Made by a program: the position numbers and the translations under genes. A stretch of 64,000 bases of DNA from JAIQFF01 sp963725615 (GTDB lineage: Bacteria; Acidobacteriota; Terriglobia; Terriglobales; Acidobacteriaceae): contig CAVRZO010000026.1 in assembly GCA_963725615.1 (NCBI GenBank), positions 62,001-126,000 on the forward strand, given 5' to 3'. This document shows, in pieces, positions 62,287 to 64,000 of the stretch (position 1 is its first letter; each line of letters begins with the position of its first letter). The notes under the pieces are model-generated. The model was given only the letters and a program-made list of their open reading frames with translations, was not told where the DNA came from and ran no database searches.

Positions 62287-63756
62287 ATGAAAAACCTCTC
62301 TCCGATTGGCGCCGCCTTCTTCTCGATATATTTTTCTGCCGCACTTTTCGCCCAGACTAGCGTTGCCCCGGCATCGGCGAACAAATCACAGCCGGGCCCG
62401 GCTCGCGCCGCCGCTCCGGCTCCGAGCCTGTGCGCCGCCTGCATCCGGGCGCACATAGGATTTCTCGCTTCTGACGCATTGCGCGGACGGGGGAGCGCCA
62501 CCGCGGACGAACTGGTCGCGGCGACCTATGTGGCTTCTCAACTGCGAGCCTACGGAATCGCCCCGGCCGGCGACAACGGTGGTTATCTCCAGCGGGCCAC
62601 GCTGCAACAGCCAAAATTCACCGGCCCGCCACAACTGACATTTGCCGGGCCGGGCCCCAGCGGAGAAAAAGTTACCTGGACTTGCGGCAACCAGTTCGGA
62701 GTCCTTTATCTCGCGCAAACTCATTTCTCAGGCACACTGCACGTGATTAACGCCGACGAAAACGATCCGCAGGTGACCGATGCCATCGTGCTGATTCTTG
62801 GAAACGACCGCAAGCGGCAGCGGGCCCAGGCCTCGTCGTTGGCCGACAAGGGAGCGGTGGCGGCAATCATCGCGGCCACGGCGGAGCGCACCGCCCAGTT
62901 CCAGCAGCGTGCCCAAGAGCTGCCCACGTTGCCGGTGAGGATCGAAGGCGAAGATGCCGCCGGATTGGGAAGCGATTTCAACCTGCTGGAGGCCAGTCCC
63001 GAAGCCGCGGCCATCCTCAAGACGCTTCCGGAGAATACGACGCTGACTTTTGATGGCCCCTCGACCAGCGACAAGAAATACACGGTGAATGCGATCGGCA
63101 TCCTGCGCGGCAGCGATCCGAAATTGCAGCAAACGGCGGTGTTACTCTCGGCCCATCTCGATCACCTGGGAATCGGCCCGCCGGTGAACGGAGACGACAT
63201 CTACAACGGCGCCGATGACGACGCATCAGGTACGACTGCAGTGCTTGAACTGGCGCGCGTCCTGGGAAGCGGACCGCGACCCAGGCGTACTGTGATCTTC
63301 GCCCTGTTCGGCAGCGAGGAGACGGGCGGACAGGGATCAACATATTTTCTGCAGCATCCTCCGGTCCCGCTGAAACAGATCGCGGTCAACCTGGAATTCG
63401 AAATGCTCGGACGCGCCGACCCCGCGGTCAGCGCGGACACGGTGTGGCTCACCGGATGGGAGCGATCGAATCTGGGACCGATGCTGGCAGCTCGCGGAGC
63501 CAAACTGATCGGGGACCCTCATCCCGCGCAGAATTTTTTCGCGCGCTCGGACAACTACGTTCTGGCGAAAAAAGGCGTGGTGGCGCAGACCGTGTCGAGC
63601 TACGGAATGCACAGCGACTACCACCAGCCCAGCGATGACATAGCCCACATCAATTTCCAACACATGGACGCCGCCATCGGATCGCTGCTGGGCCCGGTCA
63701 GATGGCTGGTGAATTCGTCGTTTACGCCACAGTGGAAGGAGGGGGGAAAACCTTAA
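62287..63756 (+). CDS. Exported M28-family zinc aminopeptidase
   Basis: The 489-aa protein has a signal peptide and a PA-like insert (~100-230). The M28 metal site reads SAHLDHLG (His), GADDDASG (Asp), FGSEETGG (Glu-Glu), NLEFEMLGR (Glu where Asp is common) and HSDYHQPSDD (His). It removes N-terminal residues from peptides in the periplasm. The ATG at 62287 is directly preceded by an in-frame GTG. Confidence 0.9.
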   Translation: MKNLSPIGAAFFSIYFSAALFAQTSVAPASANKSQPGPARAAAPAPSLCAACIRAHIGFLASDALRGRGSATADELVAATYVASQLRAYGIAPAGDNGGYLQRATLQQPKFTGPPQLTFAGPGPSGEKVTWTCGNQFGVLYLAQTHFSGTLHVINADENDPQVTDAIVLILGNDRKRQRAQASSLADKGAVAAIIAATAERTAQFQQRAQELPTLPVRIEGEDAAGLGSDFNLLEASPEAAAILKTLPENTTLTFDGPSTSDKKYTVNAIGILRGSDPKLQQTAVLLSAHLDHLGIGPPVNGDDIYNGADDDASGTTAVLELARVLGSGPRPRRTVIFALFGSEETGGQGSTYFLQHPPVPLKQIAVNLEFEMLGRADPAVSADTVWLTGWERSNLGPMLAARGAKLIGDPHPAQNFFARSDNYVLAKKGVVAQTVSSYGMHSDYHQPSDDIAHINFQHMDAAIGSLLGPVRWLVNSSFTPQWKEGGKP

Positions 63757-63757
63757 A

Positions 63758-63952
63758 GGCAGTCGTCGGTCGTCAGTCTTCAGTCGTCAGCAATTCTCCT
63801 CGGACGTCAGCCCACGGCCCTCAGCGAGAACAATTAACCGCCAGCGCAGAGATCGCCGAGGAAACAAAGCAATAAATGTTTTTCTCGGCGTTCTCTGCGT
63901 GCTCGGCGGTGGAAGATTTTGCTGACGACTGAAGACCGACGACCAACGACTA
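63758..63952. repeat. Two-level nested quasi-palindrome (GTCGTCAG outer, CGCAGAGATCGCCGAGG inner)
   Basis: The outer arms GTCGTCGGTCGTCAGTCTTC (63762-63781) and GACTGAAGACCGACGACC (63926-63943) match. Inside, CCGCCAGCGCAGAGATCGCC (63839-63858) plus GAGGAAA matches TTTCTCGGCGTTCTCTGCG and further words to 63912. Two different word families are thus stacked in one element. The outer right arm ends at the stop codon of the next gene. Confidence 0.9.
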
Positions 63953-64000
63953 GTTGGTTCGTTTTGCCTTCGCGATCTTCTCATCAATAGGTTTGCGGCC
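63950..64000 (-). CDS. C-terminal end of a gene running off the window
   Basis: Reading from the window edge, 16 codons give GRKPIDEKIAKAKRTN followed by TAG. The Lys-rich tail is plausible for a real C-terminus. The family cannot be told. Its stop lies at the edge of a repeat arm. Confidence 0.45.
   Translation of the reverse strand, partial: GRKPIDEKIAKAKRTN

Noticed and set aside
4158..63952. CRISPR array interpretation of the word repeats
   Set aside because: Repeats are few per site, inverted rather than direct, drifted, with no regular unique spacers and no cas genes.
1..64000. tRNA, rRNA or tmRNA genes
   Set aside because: No cloverleaf-like segment with a TTCGANTC arm or rRNA signature was found in the gaps inspected by eye; a covariance search would be decisive.

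Overview
The window looks like a chromosomal segment of an Acidobacteriota bacterium of the Terriglobia/Koribacter type; this is inference from gene content, because no rRNA or marker search could be run. The clues are a GC-rich genome (roughly 60 %, estimated by eye), two very large Oar-like TonB-dependent beta-barrels with an N-terminal carboxypeptidase-regulatory domain, Asp-box, Ig-like and cupin secreted proteins, a pilMNOPQ cluster, fused E1 dehydrogenase subunits, and a split F-type ATP synthase locus.

Layout. 1-8.1 kb: a partial Asp-box protein, an OmpA-like porin, an NtrC-type response regulator with its sensor kinase, a Pro/Lys-rich secreted protein and a TPR protein. 8.3-12.3 kb, plus strand: a GT39-like membrane glycosyltransferase, an MFS exporter, an ABM-like protein and fabI. 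12.3-27.5 kb, minus strand: an exported hypothetical protein, tsaE, a PilZ protein, the bifunctional NAD(P)HX repair enzyme, a K+ channel, two amino-acid permeases, thiE, accC, accB, a Xaa-Pro peptidase and a small secreted protein. An IS1595-type element then sits inside the stop codon of a serine beta-lactamase-like hydrolase. 27.8-33.2 kb: pilQPONM behind a small excisionase-type HTH gene. 33.6-40.7 kb: a cation-efflux protein, fused 2-oxoacid dehydrogenase E1, a phosphoglycolate phosphatase, a transglutaminase-like protein and secreted proteins. 40.8-47.5 kb: the ATP synthase genes for b', b, delta, alpha, gamma, beta and epsilon, in that transcriptional order; subunits a and c are not in the window. 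47.8-64 kb: hflX, hfq, a PuuD-like membrane protein, a LolA-like protein, the two Oar-like barrels, a DUF309 protein, an SH3 lipoprotein, an Ig-like lipoprotein and an M28 peptidase.

Two features run through the whole window. First, a large share of the intergenic gaps hold imperfect long hairpins whose arms are built from short degenerate words (AATTAGCAATTGGC, GTCGTCAGTCTTCAG, TTTGCGTCCTTTGCGG, CACAGAGGCACAGAGAC, GTCATCCTGAG..GAAGGACC, and GC-rich GGACA/GGGCGA types). They are often nested, sometimes run into coding ends, and several gaps of the ATP synthase operon carry a different type. This is the best candidate for an undescribed element system. Second, four genes (a pepP-like gene, pilQ, a secreted-protein gene at 39.8 kb and one Oar-like barrel) are broken by single-base shifts that can all be read as one extra base. 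That pattern suggests insertion-type sequence error at least as strongly as true decay.
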